Of a stretch of DNA of 64,000 nt, positions 34,969 to 44,287 are shown in pieces. A program made the position numbers and the translations under genes. Every line of letters begins with the position of its first letter. The first letter of the stretch is position 1. The notes below the pieces were generated by a model, which did no database searches, was not told where the DNA came from, and saw only the letters and a program-made list of their open reading frames with translations. This DNA is from Lentimicrobium sp. (lineage in GTDB: Bacteria > Bacteroidota > Bacteroidia > Bacteroidales > Lentimicrobiaceae): the NCBI GenBank assembly GCA_019429275.1, contig JAHYJC010000010.1:1-64000 (forward strand), written 5' to 3'.

Positions 34969-36522
34969 CTATTTCGATGCTAAAGTTACAAACGGAATCA
35001 TAATTTCTTCCATGGAGATGCCACCGTGTTGAAAAGTATTCCGGTAATAATTAACATAATAATTATAATTATTGGGGTAAGCAAAAAAATCATTTCCCCT
35101 GCAGAACACATAATTTGAGCTTACATTGCCCCGTGGCAAAAATACATCGGCTGGATTTCTAACCTCATAAATCTCCTTTGGATTATAACTTAAGCTACGG
35201 CCGGTTTTATAGCGAAGGTTGGTATTTGTAGCCTTATCACCAATTATTTTAACCGGTGAATCAACCTTAACCGAGCCATGGTCAGTAGTAATTACGGTTT
35301 TTATTTTTTTGTCAGCCAGAAACTTCAGAATATCATACAAAGGGGAATGTTCAAACCACGATACAGAAAGTGAACGATAAGCAGCCTCATCATCAGCAAG
35401 TTCCCTAATAACTTCCATTTCTGTGCGGGCATGCGAAAGCATGTCAATGAAATTGTAAACAATAACATTTAAAGGATTTCCTGCAATATTTGGGAGCGTT
35501 TCAACCATTTTTCTACCTGCATTGAGGTTAAGAATTTTATGATAACTGAACTTAATATCCCGTCCAAACCTTTTTAGCTGTTCGGCCAGCAACTCGCCTT
35601 CAAACTGGTTTTTAGAACCTTCTTCATCCTCATTTACCCAATATTTGGGATATTTCTTTTCAATTTCGGTTGGCAGCAGGCCCGAAAATAGTGCATTTCG
35701 TGCATATTGAGTTGTAGTAGGCAAAATGCTGAAATAAATCTCTTCATTTTCCACCCTGAATAACTCTTCGATCATGGGTTGCAAAACTTTCCACTGATCA
35801 TATCTGAGATTATCAATCACAATCATAAATAACTGAGAGGTATGATCAAGCAAAGGAATAAGCTTATCTCTGACCAAAGTATGCGACATCACCGGCCTGT
35901 TTTGAGTTTTCCCGCTCAACCACTGCAGGTAATTCTGCTCAATGAACCTGTTAAAAACCTGCCCTGCTTCTTCTTTCTGCATTTTAAGAATCTCAGTAAT
36001 ACCCGGATCCTGAGATTTTTCCAGCTCCAATTCCCAATAAATCAATTTCCTGTAAATACCTGCCCATTCTTCAAATGAAAGTCTGTTACTGATTTCCATC
36101 CCAATATTCCTGAACTGCTGCTGGTATGAAAAAGTCGATTTCTCGCTTATGAGTTTTTTGTTTTCCAGGTTTTTCTTCAGGCTGAGCAATATCTGATTTG
36201 GATTAACAGGTTTTATAAGGTAATCAGAAATTTTTGATCCGATAGCATCCTCCATGATTGCTTCTTCCTCACTCTTGGTGATCATTACAACCGGAAGGTT
36301 GGGAAAAAGATTTTTGATTTGGGTCAGGGTCTCAATACCCGAAAGTCCGGGCATCTGCTCATCAAGAAAGACAATATTAAATGGCCTTGTTTTTAATATT
36401 TCAATGGCTTCAACACCATTATTCGAAGTAAAAACATCATATCCCTTATCTTTCAGAAACATAATATGAGGTTTGAGCAGATCTATTTCATCGTCAGCCC
36501 AGAGAATTGTTATTTTATCCAT
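34969..36522 (-). CDS. porX: PorX-type response regulator (REC plus PglZ domain)
   Basis: 517-aa regulator of type IX secretion. The N-terminal receiver domain has acidic residues Asp10-Asp11, the phospho-acceptor Asp54 (IVFLDEQMPG), and a Lys near 104 in LIKPVNP. After a linker of about 100 residues comes a PglZ/alkaline-phosphatase-like domain with the metal-site motifs VIDNLRYDQW, LPTTTQYARNALFSG, YNFIDMLSHAR and TTDHGSV. There is no DNA-binding domain; PorX acts with the kinase PorY and sigma factor SigP in Porphyromonas. Linked to tsaE downstream and divergent from an HD hydrolase gene. Confidence 0.93.
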   Translation of the reverse strand: MDKITILWADDEIDLLKPHIMFLKDKGYDVFTSNNGVEAIEILKTRPFNIVFLDEQMPGLSGIETLTQIKNLFPNLPVVMITKSEEEAIMEDAIGSKISDYLIKPVNPNQILLSLKKNLENKKLISEKSTFSYQQQFRNIGMEISNRLSFEEWAGIYRKLIYWELELEKSQDPGITEILKMQKEEAGQVFNRFIEQNYLQWLSGKTQNRPVMSHTLVRDKLIPLLDHTSQLFMIVIDNLRYDQWKVLQPMIEELFRVENEEIYFSILPTTTQYARNALFSGLLPTEIEKKYPKYWVNEDEEGSKNQFEGELLAEQLKRFGRDIKFSYHKILNLNAGRKMVETLPNIAGNPLNVIVYNFIDMLSHARTEMEVIRELADDEAAYRSLSVSWFEHSPLYDILKFLADKKIKTVITTDHGSVKVDSPVKIIGDKATNTNLRYKTGRSLSYNPKEIYEVRNPADVFLPRGNVSSNYVFCRGNDFFAYPNNYNYYVNYYRNTFQHGGISMEEIMIPFVTLASK

Positions 36523-36569
36523 GTTATGTGTTTAGTAACTTTTGCTGTTAAACCGGCTTGTAAAAACCT

Positions 36570-36577
36570 TACCTTTG
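36570..36577 (+). promoter_or_regulatory. Candidate -7 box for the HD hydrolase gene
   Basis: TACCTTTG, about 100 bp before the GTG start at 36679. No properly spaced -33 box; TTTG at 36541 is 25 bp upstream. Confidence 0.35.
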
Positions 36578-36678
36578 CAAGTGCTTCGCGCATCACATTA
36601 ATAATGCCGGAAACGATTATTTATTTCATTGTTAAAGATAATTTAACATTTTTTCGCTTAACAAATATACGGTAAAAC

Positions 36679-37929
36679 GTGAGCACCCCTCCCACCCCCT
36701 TGCGAAAAATCATCAATGACCCTGTTCATGGGTTTATTGGCATTTCGGGTGAATTTCTGCTTGGCTTGATTGAACATCCACTTTTTCAGCGTTTAAGAAG
36801 AATTTGTCAGCTTGGCCTGACTTCTTATGTATATCCAGGAGCCTTACATGCCCGTTTTCATCATGCGCTGGGCGCAATGCACCTTTTGCAGGATGCAATA
36901 GATACACTCAGGCAAAAAGGAATTGAAATTACTGATCAGGAGGCAGAAGCAACCCTCGCAGCCATCCTTTTGCATGACATTGGTCATGGCCCTTACTCCC
37001 ATGCACTTGAGCACAGCATAGTTTCAGGCATTACACACGAGGAAATATCGTTGCTTTTCATGCAAAAGCTTAACATAGAAAACCATGGCAGGCTCGATAT
37101 GGCAATCGACATTTTTACCAATAAATACGAAAAAAAGTTTCTTCATCAGCTTGTTTCCGGACAACTTGACACAGATCGCCTGGACTACCTTAAACGCGAT
37201 AGTTTCTTTACAGGTGTCTCGGAAGGAGTAATCAATACCGAGCGAATCATTAAAATGCTTACTGTTCATGATGATGAGTTAATGGTTGAAGCCAAGGGCA
37301 TTTACTCCATTGAAAAATTTATTGTTGCCAGGCGACTTATGTATTGGCAGGTATATTATCACAAGACGGTTGTTGCAGCCGAAAACATGATGATAAGCCT
37401 TTTGAAAAGAGCAAAATATCTGATTGCAAAAGGAGTTCCACTTCACGCAACTCCTGCCCTTGATTTTTTTCTTAAAAATAATCTGAATGCTTCTGACTTT
37501 CAAACCAGACCAGAAGTTGCTGATTGGTATGCTCAACTCGACGATTATGATATATTGTCAGCTATAAAAGTATGGACCATGCACCCCGACCCAATACTTT
37601 CGTACCTGAGTAATGGAATGATTTCACGAAAATTATTCAGAATAATCCTTAGAAATGAACCATTTTCTGAAATTGAAATTAAAACCGTTAAGGATGCCTT
37701 AAGAAACGAATGGACAACATTTGATGAGAGTGAACTGGCGTATTTCATCCAAACAGGTGAAATTGCAAACAATGCATATAATCCCGAAAATGATAAAATC
37801 AAACTTCTATACAGGAATGGACAAGTAGCTGATATAACAGAATCATCAGACCAGATCAATGTTTCGGTTTTATCAGGTTTGATAACAAAGCATTTCCTCA
37901 TTTTTCCAAAGTCTCTGAAGGTTTTTTAA
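36679..37929 (+). CDS. HD-domain phosphohydrolase (dNTPase-like)
   Basis: 416-aa cytoplasmic HD-superfamily enzyme. RLRRICQLGLTSYVYPGALHARFHHALGAM (two parts, residues 36-65) supplies the first His, and ILLHDIGHGPYSHALEH near residue 96 gives the HD metal pair; GQLDTDRLDYLKRD near 161 supplies the last Asp. The family resembles dGTP triphosphohydrolases and SAMHD1-like enzymes, but the substrate is unknown. The start is GTG (MSTPPTPLRKIINDPVHGFI), and the DPVHG start motif is typical. Divergent from porX, an arrangement I believe is common in Bacteroidota. Confidence 0.88.
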   Translation: MSTPPTPLRKIINDPVHGFIGISGEFLLGLIEHPLFQRLRRICQLGLTSYVYPGALHARFHHALGAMHLLQDAIDTLRQKGIEITDQEAEATLAAILLHDIGHGPYSHALEHSIVSGITHEEISLLFMQKLNIENHGRLDMAIDIFTNKYEKKFLHQLVSGQLDTDRLDYLKRDSFFTGVSEGVINTERIIKMLTVHDDELMVEAKGIYSIEKFIVARRLMYWQVYYHKTVVAAENMMISLLKRAKYLIAKGVPLHATPALDFFLKNNLNASDFQTRPEVADWYAQLDDYDILSAIKVWTMHPDPILSYLSNGMISRKLFRIILRNEPFSEIEIKTVKDALRNEWTTFDESELAYFIQTGEIANNAYNPENDKIKLLYRNGQVADITESSDQINVSVLSGLITKHFLIFPKSLKVF

Positions 37930-38057
37930 TTAAATGCAGAAGGAACAGAAATGCAGATTTTCACTAACTTGCAAAGCCATTCCTGAATCCTAAACCGGAA
38001 TAAAAACAATTTCACTTTTAAGACAAGCAACAAAATCCTGAACGAAAATAATCCCAG

Positions 38058-39089
38058 ATGAAATTTACTGTACAACAAATTGCCGACCTTATTGGGGGCT
38101 CAATTGAAGGAAACGCTGCAACTGAAATTTTTAAATTATCAAAAATTGAACAGGGCGAGCCTGGCTCAATATCATTTCTGGGAAATCCAAAATATACGCA
38201 CTATGTATATGAAACAAAGGCTTCAGCTATAATTGTCGGCAATGATTTCGTTCCAGAGCAGCAAATTCATTGTACACTGATTAAAGTTGAAAATGCATAC
38301 AATGCTTTTGCCAAAATGCTGGAAACATACAATAAGTTAACATCAAAGAAAACAGGGATATCAAAATTTGCGGCCATTTCCGATACTGCTGTCATTGGTG
38401 AAGGGTGTTACATTGGTGATTTTGTAAGCATAGGTGAAAACGCAAAAATTGGAAACCATACAAAAATTTACCCGAACTCAAGCATTGGCGATAATGTGGT
38501 TATCGGCAGTGAATGTACCTTATATTCAGGGGTATCTGTTTACAATGATTGTTCAATTGGCAATGCATGTAATTTGCATGCAGGAGTTGTTATTGGTGCT
38601 GATGGATTTGGTTTTGCCCCACAAACAGACAATCAATATGCAAAAGTCGCCCAGATTGGGAACGTAATAATTGAAGATAATGTAGAAATTGGATCCAATA
38701 CAACCATCGACAGAGCGACTTTGGGATCAACCATCATTCGCAAAGGCGTAAAACTTGACAACCTGATTCAGATTGCACATAATGTTGAGATTGGTGAAAA
38801 TACAGTTATTGCTGCACAGTCAGGAGTAGCAGGCTCGACAAAAATCGGTGCCAATTGCATGATAGGCGGACAGGTAGGTATAATCGGACATCTTGACATC
38901 AGCGATGACGTAAAAATTGCGGCACAATCAGGTATTTCGGTCAATATTCCAAAAGGATCAATAATTATGGGTAGTCCTGCTTTCGATATTTCAAATTATA
39001 GAAAATCATATGTTTTTTTCAGAAGTTTACCAAAACTTGCTGATCGAATAAGTAATCTTGAAAAACAAGTGAAAAAAATCAGCGAATAA
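38058..39089 (+). CDS. lpxD: UDP-3-O-(3-hydroxyacyl)glucosamine N-acyltransferase, copy 1
   Basis: 343-aa lipid A enzyme that adds the amide-linked acyl chain. The N-terminal uridine-binding domain ([29 protein letters not shown]) precedes a left-handed beta-helix of hexapeptide repeats (residues about 105-300) with [13 protein letters not shown] and the catalytic His in [10 protein letters not shown] near residue 240. Helical C-terminal tail. It begins the lpxD, lpxC-fabZ, lpxA cluster. A second paralogue is at 43039. Confidence 0.94.
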   Translation: MKFTVQQIADLIGGSIEGNAATEIFKLSKIEQGEPGSISFLGNPKYTHYVYETKASAIIVGNDFVPEQQIHCTLIKVENAYNAFAKMLETYNKLTSKKTGISKFAAISDTAVIGEGCYIGDFVSIGENAKIGNHTKIYPNSSIGDNVVIGSECTLYSGVSVYNDCSIGNACNLHAGVVIGADGFGFAPQTDNQYAKVAQIGNVIIEDNVEIGSNTTIDRATLGSTIIRKGVKLDNLIQIAHNVEIGENTVIAAQSGVAGSTKIGANCMIGGQVGIIGHLDISDDVKIAAQSGISVNIPKGSIIMGSPAFDISNYRKSYVFFRSLPKLADRISNLEKQVKKISE

Positions 39090-39158
39090 CAATCATTCTT
39101 CTGCTAACATACTGATTTTATCAAATTTATCCAATGATATTGGAATGAATAGAATTTG

Positions 39159-39166
39159 TAACTTTG
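39159..39166 (+). promoter_or_regulatory. Promoter -7 box of lpxC-fabZ
   Basis: TAACTTTG, eight bases before the ATG at 39175. It lies inside a possible upstream in-frame extension of lpxC and thus decides for the internal start. Predicted leader is only a few bases. Confidence 0.5.
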
Positions 39167-39174
39167 CAAACCTT

Positions 39175-40575
39175 ATGTCAGATAAACAGAAAACACTCAA
39201 GGAAGCCATAACCATTTCTGGTGCCGGGCTTCATACTGGACAGAATGTTAATTTAACTTTCAGGCCGGCTCCGATTAATCACGGTTTCAAATTCAGAAGA
39301 ATTGATTTACCCGATCAACCTGTAATTGATGCCGATGCAGACCTGGTAACCGACACTTCGAGGGGAACAACCCTCGAATATAAAGGAGTGAAAGTAAGTA
39401 CGGTTGAGCACTGCCTGGCTGCCTTAACCGGAATGGACATTGACAATGCGCTGATTGATCTTGACTGTCAGGAGACTCCAATTCTCGACGGAAGTGCAAG
39501 ATATTACGTAGAAGCCATAAAAAAAACCGGAGTTGTAGAACAGGAAGCCGAAAGGCAATATTTCACGATAACAGAAGTACTCAGATACTCAGATCCTGAG
39601 AAAAAAACCGAGCTACTTATCTTACCTGATGACACATACAAAGTATCGGTAATGATTGATTACGATACGAAAGTACTGGGTACACAAAATGCTCATTTGA
39701 GCCATATCAATGAATTTGCCGACGAAATCGCGCCCTGTCGCACTTTTGTATTCCTGCATGAACTCGAATTCCTCATTCAGAATAACCTGATTAAAGGAGG
39801 AGACCTTAGCAATGCCATAGTTTTTGTGAATAGATTAATATCACCGGAAGAGCTTGACAGGCTTGCAAAATTTTTTAACAAGCCCGAAGTTAAAGTTCTG
39901 AAAGAAGGCATCCTCAATAATCTTCAACTCGCTTTTAACAATGAGCCAGCCCGACACAAATTACTTGATGTTGTCGGCGACCTTTCTCTGGTTGGTACAA
40001 GGATCAAAGGTCACGTAATAGCCAGCCGGCCCGGGCATCTTTCAAATACTCATTTTGCGAGAATTATCAAGCAGCACATCCGGCACGAAACCTCGCAACC
40101 CCTGTTACCCAAATTTGATTTGAATAAGCCTCCCCTTTTCGATATCAACGACATTAAGCGTATTTTACCTCACAGGCCGCCATTTCTTCTTGTTGATAAG
40201 ATTTTGAATATGAGTGATCATGATGTGGTTGGATTGAAAAATGTGACCATGAATGAAGGGTTCTTTGTCGGACATTTTCCCGATGAACCTGTAATGCCAG
40301 GAGTTCTTATTATTGAGGCAATGGCACAGTCCGGCGGAATATTTGTACTGAGTTCAGTGCCAGACCCTGAGAATTACATCACCTATTTTATGAAGATTGA
40401 CAATGTCAGATTCAGACAAAAAGTAGTACCCGGAGATACGCTCATCTTCCATCTCGACCTTATATCTCCATTCCGCAGAGGAATAAGTCATATGAAAGGT
40501 ACCGCATATGTCGGAACAAAAATTGTAGCTGAAGCAGAACTTATGGCTCAAATTACCAAAAAAATAGCATCCTAA
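39175..40575 (+). CDS. lpxC-fabZ: Bifunctional LpxC-FabZ: UDP-3-O-acyl-GlcNAc deacetylase / 3-hydroxyacyl-ACP dehydratase
   Basis: 466-aa fusion of two enzymes. Residues about 1-310 are the zinc deacetylase LpxC that commits to lipid A synthesis: GAGLHTGQNVNL, VSTVEHCLAALTGM (zinc His), ARHKLLDVVGDLSLVG (zinc His and Asp), SRPGHLSNTHFA. Residues about 315-466 are FabZ: ILPHRPPFLLVDKI, catalytic GHFPDEPVMPGVLIIEAMAQ in two parts (His and Glu), FRQKVVPGD. The fusion is usual in Bacteroidota. Start ATG 39175 (MSDKQKTLKEA) is preferred over 39145 because the promoter box overlaps the longer form. Stop abuts the lpxA start with no gap. Confidence 0.96.
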   Translation: MSDKQKTLKEAITISGAGLHTGQNVNLTFRPAPINHGFKFRRIDLPDQPVIDADADLVTDTSRGTTLEYKGVKVSTVEHCLAALTGMDIDNALIDLDCQETPILDGSARYYVEAIKKTGVVEQEAERQYFTITEVLRYSDPEKKTELLILPDDTYKVSVMIDYDTKVLGTQNAHLSHINEFADEIAPCRTFVFLHELEFLIQNNLIKGGDLSNAIVFVNRLISPEELDRLAKFFNKPEVKVLKEGILNNLQLAFNNEPARHKLLDVVGDLSLVGTRIKGHVIASRPGHLSNTHFARIIKQHIRHETSQPLLPKFDLNKPPLFDINDIKRILPHRPPFLLVDKILNMSDHDVVGLKNVTMNEGFFVGHFPDEPVMPGVLIIEAMAQSGGIFVLSSVPDPENYITYFMKIDNVRFRQKVVPGDTLIFHLDLISPFRRGISHMKGTAYVGTKIVAEAELMAQITKKIAS

Positions 40576-41361
40576 ATGAATCAACCTCTCGCATACGTGC
40601 ATCCTCAGGCCAAGGTGGCCAAAAATACAGTTATTGAACCCTTCGTAAATATTGAGAAGAATGTAGAGATTGGTGAAGGCACCTGGATCGGTTCTAATGT
40701 AACCATCATGGAAGGCGCCCGAATCGGTAAAAACTGTAAAATTTTCCCTGGCGCCGTAATTTCTGCCATTCCACAGGATCTTAAATTTGATGGCGAAGAT
40801 ACCATTGTTAGAATAGGCGATAATACTGTTATCAGAGAATTTGTTACCATCAACAGGGGAACCAAAGCAAATAACGAAACTGTTGTTGGCAATAACTGCC
40901 TGCTCATGGCTTATGTTCATGTTGCTCATGACTGCATTGTCGGAAATAATGTAATTCTGGCAAACGGGGCTACCCTTGCCGGCCACATCACCATCGACGA
41001 TTATGCCATAGTCGGAGGACTATCGGCCATACATCAGTTTGTCAACATTGGGGCACATGTGATGATTTCAGGTGGCTCGCTGGTCAGAAAAGATGTACCC
41101 CCCTTTACAAAGGCTGCCCGGGAACCACTCTCCTATGTCGGCATTAATTCCATTGGCTTGAGAAGAAGAGGTTTTTCTCCCGAAAAGATAAATGAAATTC
41201 AGGAAATTTATCGATTAATATACCTTAAGGGTAACAATGTTACACAAGCCCTGGAATATATTGAAGCTAACCTTCCGGCAACCTCAGAACGCGATGAAAT
41301 ACTTTCGTTCATCTCCAAATCTGCCCGGGGAATTATGAAAGGCTACTCCAAACAGGTCTAA
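40576..41361 (+). CDS. lpxA: Acyl-ACP-UDP-N-acetylglucosamine O-acyltransferase
   Basis: 261-aa first enzyme of lipid A synthesis. Hexapeptide-repeat beta-helix from residue about 5 to 185 (AYVHPQAKVAKNTVIEP, GAVISAIPQDLKF), catalytic His in LMAYVHVAHDCIVG near residue 117, GGLSAIHQFVNIG near 150, and a C-terminal helical domain (GINSIGLRRRGFS). Length is typical. The ATG directly follows the lpxC-fabZ stop, so translation is coupled. Confidence 0.96.
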   Translation: MNQPLAYVHPQAKVAKNTVIEPFVNIEKNVEIGEGTWIGSNVTIMEGARIGKNCKIFPGAVISAIPQDLKFDGEDTIVRIGDNTVIREFVTINRGTKANNETVVGNNCLLMAYVHVAHDCIVGNNVILANGATLAGHITIDDYAIVGGLSAIHQFVNIGAHVMISGGSLVRKDVPPFTKAAREPLSYVGINSIGLRRRGFSPEKINEIQEIYRLIYLKGNNVTQALEYIEANLPATSERDEILSFISKSARGIMKGYSKQV

Positions 41362-41417
41362 AAAAACCTTTTCATAAATTTTCACGACTTCTCTTTTACT
41401 CAACTATTTGATAGACA

Positions 41418-42077
41418 ATGCTCACAATATCACTTGAAAAAGCAGGTAAACAGTACAATCATACCTGGATATTTTCTGAACTCTCTGCTGAATTCCAAAC
41501 CAACACTGCCACTGCAATTCTTGGGTCAAATGGTTCGGGAAAATCTACATTATTGCAGGTTATCTCCTCAGCCATTATGCCAAGCAGCGGAAATTTAAAA
41601 TACAACATGAATGGTCAGGAAGTAAGGCCGGAGCATGCATTCAGACTCATGTCAATAGCAGCCCCCTACATTGAATTGATTGAAGATTTTACCCTGACTG
41701 AAATGGTATGCTTCCATCGCCGTATGAAACCCCTGATTAGAAACATGTCGACACCGGAATTTATCAGGGCCAGTTACCTTTCCGAAAATGCTGATAAGGC
41801 CATAAAACATTTCTCATCAGGAATGAAACAAAGGGTCAGGCTTGCTCTGGCTATTTTAAGCGATACACCAGCACTACTGCTCGACGAACCAGTCACCAAC
41901 CTCGATCGCACAGGAATTGACTGGTTCAGGGAACTTATTGAGAAAAATTCATCCAACCGGATTGTAGTAATCAGTTCCAACTCTATTGCTGATGAATTTG
42001 ATTTTTGCAAGCAGCAAATCAGGATGGAAGATTATAAAAAAATATCAACTGCTGAGCAATTACCCATCTATTTATAG
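41418..42077 (+). CDS. ABC transporter ATP-binding protein without adjacent permease
   Basis: 219-aa ABC ATPase. Walker A LGSNGSGKSTLL near residue 35, signature FSSGMKQRVRLAL near 135, Walker B ALLLDEPVTNLD near 154 and an H-loop Ser variant (VVISSNS) near 182. The H-loop His is replaced by Ser and the signature is FSSGM, so hydrolysis may be weakened. No permease lies beside it. Its place after lpxA suggests a link to envelope biogenesis but this is only context. Confidence 0.82.
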   Translation: MLTISLEKAGKQYNHTWIFSELSAEFQTNTATAILGSNGSGKSTLLQVISSAIMPSSGNLKYNMNGQEVRPEHAFRLMSIAAPYIELIEDFTLTEMVCFHRRMKPLIRNMSTPEFIRASYLSENADKAIKHFSSGMKQRVRLALAILSDTPALLLDEPVTNLDRTGIDWFRELIEKNSSNRIVVISSNSIADEFDFCKQQIRMEDYKKISTAEQLPIYL

Positions 42078-42151
42078 CCTTGTTTTTCAGTTTATTTCAT
42101 AATTTTAACTGTTTACTTCATGCAAAGAATTGCAATGACAATTGTAGAATT

Positions 42152-42185
42152 ATTGCAAAAACCTAAAGCAAATATCTTACCTTTG
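42152..42185 (+). promoter_or_regulatory. efp promoter
   Basis: ATTG (42152-42155) and TACCTTTG (42178-42185) with a 22-bp spacer, 32 bp before the ATG of efp. Confidence 0.5.
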
Positions 42186-42217
42186 CCGACTCAAAAAATT
42201 AATTATTAACATATTAT

Positions 42218-42784
42218 ATGGCAACTACCGCTGATTTTAAGAATGGCATTTGCATTGATTTCAACGGGGAATTATATACACTGGTAGAATTCCAGCATGT
42301 AAAACCCGGGAAAGGCGCAGCATTTGTAAGAACAAAACTCCGTAACCTTAAAACCGGAAAAGTGATTCCTAACACTTTCAGTGCCGGTGTAAAAATTGAT
42401 ATTGCAAGGGTTGAACGACGTCCATACCAGTTTCTTTATAAAGATGAGGATGGATATAACTTTATGCATATCGAAACCTATGAACAGGTTCATATTGAAG
42501 AGAGTATAATTAATGCACCTCAATTCCTAAAAGAAGGACAGTCGGTCGAGATAGTTTTTCATGCCGAAACCGAGACCCCTCTCAATTGCGAGTTGCCTCC
42601 ATTTGTAGAATTGATTGTAACCTATACTGAACCAGGACTTCGTGGTGACACTGCTACCAATACGCTAAAACCTGCCACTGTTGATACCGGTGCAACTGTT
42701 CATGTTCCTTTGTTTATCGGTGATGGGGAACGTATTAAAGTTGATACCCGAACCGGAGTTTATTCTGAAAGAGTAAAAGGGTAA
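42218..42784 (+). CDS. efp: Translation elongation factor P
   Basis: 188-aa EF-P, which helps ribosomes through polyproline stretches. Three OB-like domains; the domain I loop [17 protein letters not shown] carries the tip Lys near residue 34 of PGKGAA. The middle has [23 protein letters not shown] and the C-terminal signature [26 protein letters not shown] is in place (two parts). Length as in E. coli (188 aa). Modification enzymes are not in this window. Confidence 0.97.
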   Translation: MATTADFKNGICIDFNGELYTLVEFQHVKPGKGAAFVRTKLRNLKTGKVIPNTFSAGVKIDIARVERRPYQFLYKDEDGYNFMHIETYEQVHIEESIINAPQFLKEGQSVEIVFHAETETPLNCELPPFVELIVTYTEPGLRGDTATNTLKPATVDTGATVHVPLFIGDGERIKVDTRTGVYSERVKG

Positions 42785-42983
42785 TACCCTGATTTTATGT
42801 GATATAATGCAATTTTATTTTAATAAAGCTTGCATTAATCCTGAATTTAGTCAAGATGTTTACTCTAGAGGTAAAATGTTCTGATTTTTCTTACTTTTCA
42901 AAGCAATTTTAAAATGATTTTAAAAGCCATCTCTGCTCCTTTGAAAAGTCTAAATTATTATTGTAAGTGTTTATGAATTAATC

Positions 42984-43018
42984 AAAAACCGGTCTTCAAC
43001 CATTGTAGTCCGGTTTTT
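42984..43018 (+). terminator. Terminator downstream of efp
   Basis: AAAAACCGG (42984-42992) and CCGGTTTTT (43010-43018) form a 9-bp stem with a 17-base loop; the T run is part of the stem. It lies 200 bp after efp and 20 bp before the second lpxD, so it could also act as an attenuator for the latter. Confidence 0.65.
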
Positions 43019-43038
43019 CACAAATAAGAAAACAGGAA

Positions 43039-43980
43039 ATGCAACTGATTCCGACTTTAACTTTAGCCACTGTTGCTGAAATAATTGGATCGAAATATTC
43101 AGGCAACTCAAATTTTATTGTATCAGGACTTAATGAAATTCATATGGTTGAAGCAGGTGACCTGACTTTTGTAGATCACCCCAAGTATTATAATAAAGCG
43201 CTGACATCAAAGGCTAGCACTATTATTATTAATAAGGAAGTTGAATGTCCCGATGGAAAAGCGCTCATTTTTCATGACGATCCTTTTGCAGCATTTATTT
43301 CATTGGTAAAAAAATTCAGGCCATTTGAGCCTGCAGTAGCCTTGATAAGTCCTACTGCAACCATTGGCAAAGGCACTGTTATACAGCCGAATGCATTTAT
43401 AGGCAATCATGTTAAAATTGGAAAAAACTGTATTATTCAACCCAATGTTAGTATTTATGATCATACTGAAATTGGCGACAATGTCATCATTCACTCAGGA
43501 AGTGTTATTGGAGCCGATGGATTTTATTTTCAACGCAAATCCGAAGGTTACAGAAAATTTGAATCGTGCGGGAAAGTAGTTTTAAGTGACAATGTTGAAA
43601 TTGGTGCACTCTGCGCCATTGACCGGGGAGTATCGGGTAACACTTTTATTGGGGCAGGTACCAAATTTGACAATCATGTTCAGGTAGGGCATGATACCTA
43701 CATTGGAAACAACTGCTTGATTGGCTCTCATTGTGCAATTGCAGGTGTAACGAGAATAGAGGATGACGTTATATTGTGGGGAAAAGTCGCTATCAATAAA
43801 GATATCGTAATTGGCAAAGGTGCTATAATACTTGCTACCTCAGGAGTGGATAAGAGCCTTGAAGGCGGGAAAACTTATTTTGGCGTGCCGGTAGACGAAG
43901 CACGCAAAAAATGGCGTGAAATTGCTGCCATGCGCAAATTGCCATCTATATTGGATCTGCTTGAGGAGAATAATAAATAG
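43039..43980 (+). CDS. LpxD paralogue, UDP-3-O-acylglucosamine N-acyltransferase-like (copy 2)
   Basis: 313-aa second LpxD-family protein. It has the N-terminal domain (ATVAEIIGSKYSG, DLTFVDHPKYYNKA), hexapeptide repeats (residues about 108-280), DRGVSGNTFIGAGTKFDNHVQ in part, and a His in VQVGHDTYIG matching the catalytic position. It is 30 residues shorter than copy 1, and its C-terminus (FGVPVDEARKKWREIAAMRK) differs. Bacteroidota often carry such a second copy; whether it acylates the same sugar or a different lipid A or other nucleotide sugar is unknown. Confidence 0.85.
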   Translation: MQLIPTLTLATVAEIIGSKYSGNSNFIVSGLNEIHMVEAGDLTFVDHPKYYNKALTSKASTIIINKEVECPDGKALIFHDDPFAAFISLVKKFRPFEPAVALISPTATIGKGTVIQPNAFIGNHVKIGKNCIIQPNVSIYDHTEIGDNVIIHSGSVIGADGFYFQRKSEGYRKFESCGKVVLSDNVEIGALCAIDRGVSGNTFIGAGTKFDNHVQVGHDTYIGNNCLIGSHCAIAGVTRIEDDVILWGKVAINKDIVIGKGAIILATSGVDKSLEGGKTYFGVPVDEARKKWREIAAMRKLPSILDLLEENNK

Positions 43981-44287
43981 TGAAACTGTTTGTCTCTATT
44001 TATTATTGCATCCTCCATGAATCAAAAATCCCGGTCAACCCTTAAGATTTTATTGTCCTTCCGCAATCCTGTTTTGTTTATTTTGGAATGCATCTGATCT
44101 CCTTGTAAAATTACCTATCTCTTACTTACAGGTCCTGAGTTTAAATATAAACTTCGCTTGATTGGTCTATTCCACAGATTGTTATACTATATTTTCATGG
44201 GAAAGTTCAGGATCTTCACAGATCGCAAAGATGAAAATATTTTAAAAGTAAACCAGGAATTAAATACTTCGGGAAAAAGAAGCAGAA
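43981..44287. other. Intergenic spacer, nothing recognised
   Basis: 307 bp between the convergent second lpxD and the O-antigen ligase gene. AT-rich, no ORF, no clear hairpin, no promoter box found. Confidence 0.5.

Noticed and set aside
39175-40575. LpxC-FabZ fusion as a novelty
   Set aside because: This fusion is well known in Bacteroidota.
40354-40986. 210-codon minus-strand frame across the lpxC-fabZ/lpxA junction
   Set aside because: Antisense to two certain genes; an artefact of codon bias in hexapeptide repeats.
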